Shown here: piece by piece, positions 62,243-64,000 of the stretch | Numbering within the stretch: the stretch's first letter is position 1 | Layout: each line of letters starts with the position of its first letter | Assembly: GCA_963733065.1 (NCBI GenBank) | Contig: CAVTBT010000007.1 | Span: 62,001 to 126,000 of the forward strand | Direction: 5' to 3' | Source of the DNA: CAVTBT01 sp963733065 | Lineage (GTDB): Bacteria; Actinomycetota; Thermoleophilia; Gaiellales; Gaiellaceae | DNA: 64,000 nt | The notes under the pieces: model-generated | Told to the model about the DNA's origin: nothing | Database searches by the model: none | What the model saw: only the letters and a program-made list of their open reading frames with translations | Made by a program: the position numbers and the translations under genes

Positions 62243-62881
62243 CTAAGAATCGACGCGCGCGGAGCCGCGCTCGATGACGCCCGGAAGCCAGGCTCGCACC
62301 GCGGCGGCGACCGCGTCGAGGTCGGTGCGCAGCGCATGGGTGCCCGGCACCCGCGCCACCGTCCGCAGCGGGCCCTCCGGCGGCATCCCGAACGGGTCGC
62401 TCTCGCCCTGGACGACCAGCATCGGTGCCTTCACAGCGTCGAGTTCGTCCAGGCGGCTCGGCGCCTGCGCACCCGAACGACGGCGTGAAGGCTGGAGCGG
62501 GAACGCGAGGCAGAGGACGCCCACCGCACCGGTCGCCGCCGCGGTGCGGCACGCCACGCGGGCACCCGACGACCGGCCCCCGGTGACGACCGCGAGCCCG
62601 GAGAGCTCGCCGGCGCGCAGCTGCTCGATCACTGCTATCCAGGCAGCGTCGAGCTGGTGCGCGGGCGCGGGGGAGCGCCGGCCTGCGACGCGATAGGGCT
62701 GCTCGACGAGCGCGACGGTGACTCCCTCGGCGAGGGCCACGTCGCGCGTGGTCACGAGGTCACGCGCCTCCACGCCGCCGCCGGCGCCGTGACCGAGGAC
62801 GAGCGCCGCCCGCGGCCGGTCGGCCGCGTGCAGGTGCGCGACGGCCGGGCCGTGCGGCGTGTCCAGCTCGAGCGTCGGCAC
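62243..62881 (-). CDS. Alpha/beta hydrolase (KANL3/Tex30-like)
   Basis: 212 aa. AALVLGHGAGGGVEARDLVTT is the oxyanion/HGxG region, VTGGRSSGARVACRTAA the nucleophile elbow (Ser in GGRSSGAR), VLCLAFPLQP and LVVQGESDPFGMPPEG supply the acid, and VPGTHALRTD the His. This is the KANL3/Tex30 type of small hydrolase; natural substrates are not established. A leftward gene just downstream of the DtxR regulator with a 13-nt gap, possibly cotranscribed. Confidence 0.8.
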   Translation of the reverse strand: MPTLELDTPHGPAVAHLHAADRPRAALVLGHGAGGGVEARDLVTTRDVALAEGVTVALVEQPYRVAGRRSPAPAHQLDAAWIAVIEQLRAGELSGLAVVTGGRSSGARVACRTAAATGAVGVLCLAFPLQPSRRRSGAQAPSRLDELDAVKAPMLVVQGESDPFGMPPEGPLRTVARVPGTHALRTDLDAVAAAVRAWLPGVIERGSARVDS

Positions 62882-62894
62882 CGCCGGGGCGGCG

Positions 62895-63581
62895 CTAGGC
62901 CGCGACCTTGACGTACAGCCCGGCCGCCGCGCGCTCGGCGATGCCGCGCTCGGCGCCGTTGAGCGAGACCTTCAGCTCGCCGGCGGCGGGCTGTGCCTCG
63001 CGGAGCTCGACGCGCGTGCCGGGCACGAACCCCTCCGCGTAGAACCAGTGCAGGAGGTCGCCGTCGTGCTCCGCCAGCCGGACGATCTCGGCCGTGGCGC
63101 CCGGCTCGAGCTCGGAGAGCGCCGCGAGCTCGCGGTTCTCGGACTGCTCGAACTGCGGGTCGACGGGCCAGCCGTGCGGGCACCGGTCGGGACGCCCCAG
63201 CCGCTCGTTGATGCGCTCGACCATGTCCTCGCTGAACGTGTCGCCGAGCTCATCGGCGTGCACGTGCGACTCGGCCGCGGTGTAGCCCATGAAGTCGGTG
63301 AGGAAGCGCTCGATCAGTCGGTGCTTCCGCACGACCCGCTCGGCCCGTTCGATGCCGGCGGCCGTCAGGATCGCCTCCTTCTGCTCGCCTCGCTCGACGA
63401 GCCCGTCGGCCTCGAGGCGCTTCAGCATCTCGCCCGCCGATGCGCGGGAGACGCCGAGCATCTCGGCCACGCGAGAGGCGATCGCCGTCGTGCCGGAGGC
63501 GGGCCGGTACTCCCCGATCGGGAAGGCCAGGAAGTAGATCGTCTCGAGGTACTCGTCGACGGAGTGGCCCTGGCCTGCCAT
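62895..63581 (-). CDS. DtxR/MntR-family metal-dependent regulator
   Basis: 228 aa. Residues 6-70 are the winged helix (HSVDEYLETIYFLAF...SGTTAIASRVAEMLGVSRASAGEMLKRLEADGLVERGEQKEAILTAAG). The metal-binding dimerisation domain follows (RKHRLIERFLTDFMGYTAAESHVHADELGDTFSEDMVERINERLGRPDRCPHGWPVDP), with the typical ExxxxH and Cys-Pro-His-Gly motifs. The C-terminal FeoA/SH3-like domain is LEPGATAEIVRLAEHDGDLLHWFYAEGFVPGTRVELRE. It represses iron or manganese genes when metal-loaded. The ATG at 63581 matches the family start; upstream in-frame codons give an unconserved tail. Confidence 0.92.
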   Translation of the reverse strand: MAGQGHSVDEYLETIYFLAFPIGEYRPASGTTAIASRVAEMLGVSRASAGEMLKRLEADGLVERGEQKEAILTAAGIERAERVVRKHRLIERFLTDFMGYTAAESHVHADELGDTFSEDMVERINERLGRPDRCPHGWPVDPQFEQSENRELAALSELEPGATAEIVRLAEHDGDLLHWFYAEGFVPGTRVELREAQPAAGELKVSLNGAERGIAERAAAGLYVKVAA

Positions 63582-63591
63582 CGAGGGCACT

Positions 63592-64000
63592 CTACCCGGC
63601 CTGGGGTCGGTCCCAGCCGTTCGCCGCACCGGCGACCAGGTCGACCGCCAGACCGGTCTGCAGACGATCGGTGTTGACCACCAGGTCGTAGTGGGTCGGC
63701 AGCTCGGCGTCGACGCCGTAGAAACGCTTGAGGTACGCAGCGCGCCCCGCGTCCGACTCCTGCACGAACCGCTCGGCCGCGGCCTCGTCGACGCCGCGCT
63801 CGGACGCCACCCGCCGGTGCCGCGTCGCTGCGTCGGCCGTCACGAGCACGCGCAGCGTGTCCGCCCGCCCGGCGAGGGCCATCGACGCCGCGTGCGCGAG
63901 GATCACCGCGTTGCCGCGGTTGGCGGTCTCCTCGACCGCCGCGCGGATCAGGGCGCGCAGGTCCGCTCCCGCCGCGGACAGCGTCTCCTCGGCGTCGCCG
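63592..64000 (-). CDS. Cytidylate kinase-like family protein, 5' end outside window
   Basis: About 136 C-terminal residues are visible; the frame runs off the right edge. ALIRAAVEETANRGNAVILAHAASMALAGRADTLRVLVTADAATRHRRVASERGVDEAAAERFVQESDAGRAAYLKRFYGVDAELPTHYDLVVNTDRLQ matches the C-terminal half of Cytidylate_kin2-type P-loop kinases: the GNAVILAHAA strand, the Arg-rich nucleotide lid (ATRHRRVASERG) and the YDLVVNTDRL ending. The P-loop would lie outside. These proteins are distinct from Cmk and their phosphate acceptor is unknown. It precedes the DtxR regulator on the same strand by 10 nt. Confidence 0.75.
   Translation of the reverse strand, partial: GDAEETLSAAGADLRALIRAAVEETANRGNAVILAHAASMALAGRADTLRVLVTADAATRHRRVASERGVDEAAAERFVQESDAGRAAYLKRFYGVDAELPTHYDLVVNTDRLQTGLAVDLVAGAANGWDRPQAG

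Overview
The window is high-GC, densely coded actinobacterial-type chromosome. The gene set (class II DAHP synthase, group 1 sigma factor with RpoD-like regions 2-4, DnaE1-type polymerase, DtxR-family regulator, ScpA/ScpB, Lgt, Der, MetK), the GC-rich codon use and the promoter layout suggest an uncultured Actinomycetota lineage, most likely Thermoleophilia (Gaiellales/Solirubrobacterales). That placement is inference; no rRNA is present. No rRNA, tRNA, CRISPR array, transposase or phage module was recognised.

Layout. 1-7.2 kb: end of a secreted HYR/FN3 protein, then a sugar regulon. An ABC importer (binding protein, permease, ATPase) plus an aldo-keto reductase run leftwards; a LacI regulator and a ROK sugar kinase run rightwards. 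An 18-bp perfect palindrome and a degenerate second copy lie between them. 7.2-9.8 kb: a TPR/LuxR regulator and a methyltransferase. 9.8-18.3 kb: a leftward amino-acid block with an alpha/beta hydrolase and a kynureninase-like class V aminotransferase under an XRE-cupin regulator, a branched-chain-type binding protein and a complete LivHMGF transporter. 18.4-25.9 kb: two GAF histidine kinases, an HAF-repeat secreted protein, and an accessory patch flanked by two remnants of a decayed VOC gene. 26.1-29.5 kb: dnaE, followed by a 78-bp tandem hairpin array. 29.8-38.8 kb: secreted proteins (one with curlin-like repeats), a cyclase/AAA/TPR giant, a SAM hydroxide adenosyltransferase, and two cyclic-nucleotide-binding proteins, one fused to a patatin lipase. 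38.8-43.8 kb: ECF sigma/anti-sigma-like pair, principal-type sigma factor, Lgt. 43.8-50.1 kb: scpA, scpB, DJ-1-like, M29 aminopeptidase, RluB-type pseudouridine synthase, an odd cation-exchanger homologue and trpS. 50.2-61.1 kb: a core biosynthetic run aroH-tyrA-aroA-cmk-plsC-der-gpsA (mostly ATGA/GTGA-coupled) with one methyltransferase wedged in antisense, then a lipoprotein and metK. 61.1-64 kb: a secreted duplicated-domain protein, a hydrolase, a DtxR regulator and a partial cytidylate-kinase-like protein.

Three themes cut across the window. (1) At least ten single-base frameshifts and one in-frame TGA interrupt otherwise well-conserved genes, including scpA; this looks more like indel error in a draft assembly than mass decay, and frameshifted genes are annotated across the break. 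(2) About seventeen genes have a TANNNT-like -10 box 6-10 nt before the start codon and no Shine-Dalgarno sequence, pointing to widespread leaderless mRNAs; genes inside transcription units or with leaders have normal Shine-Dalgarno sites or stop/start overlaps. (3) Two families of dispersed intergenic palindromic elements recur just after stop codons.
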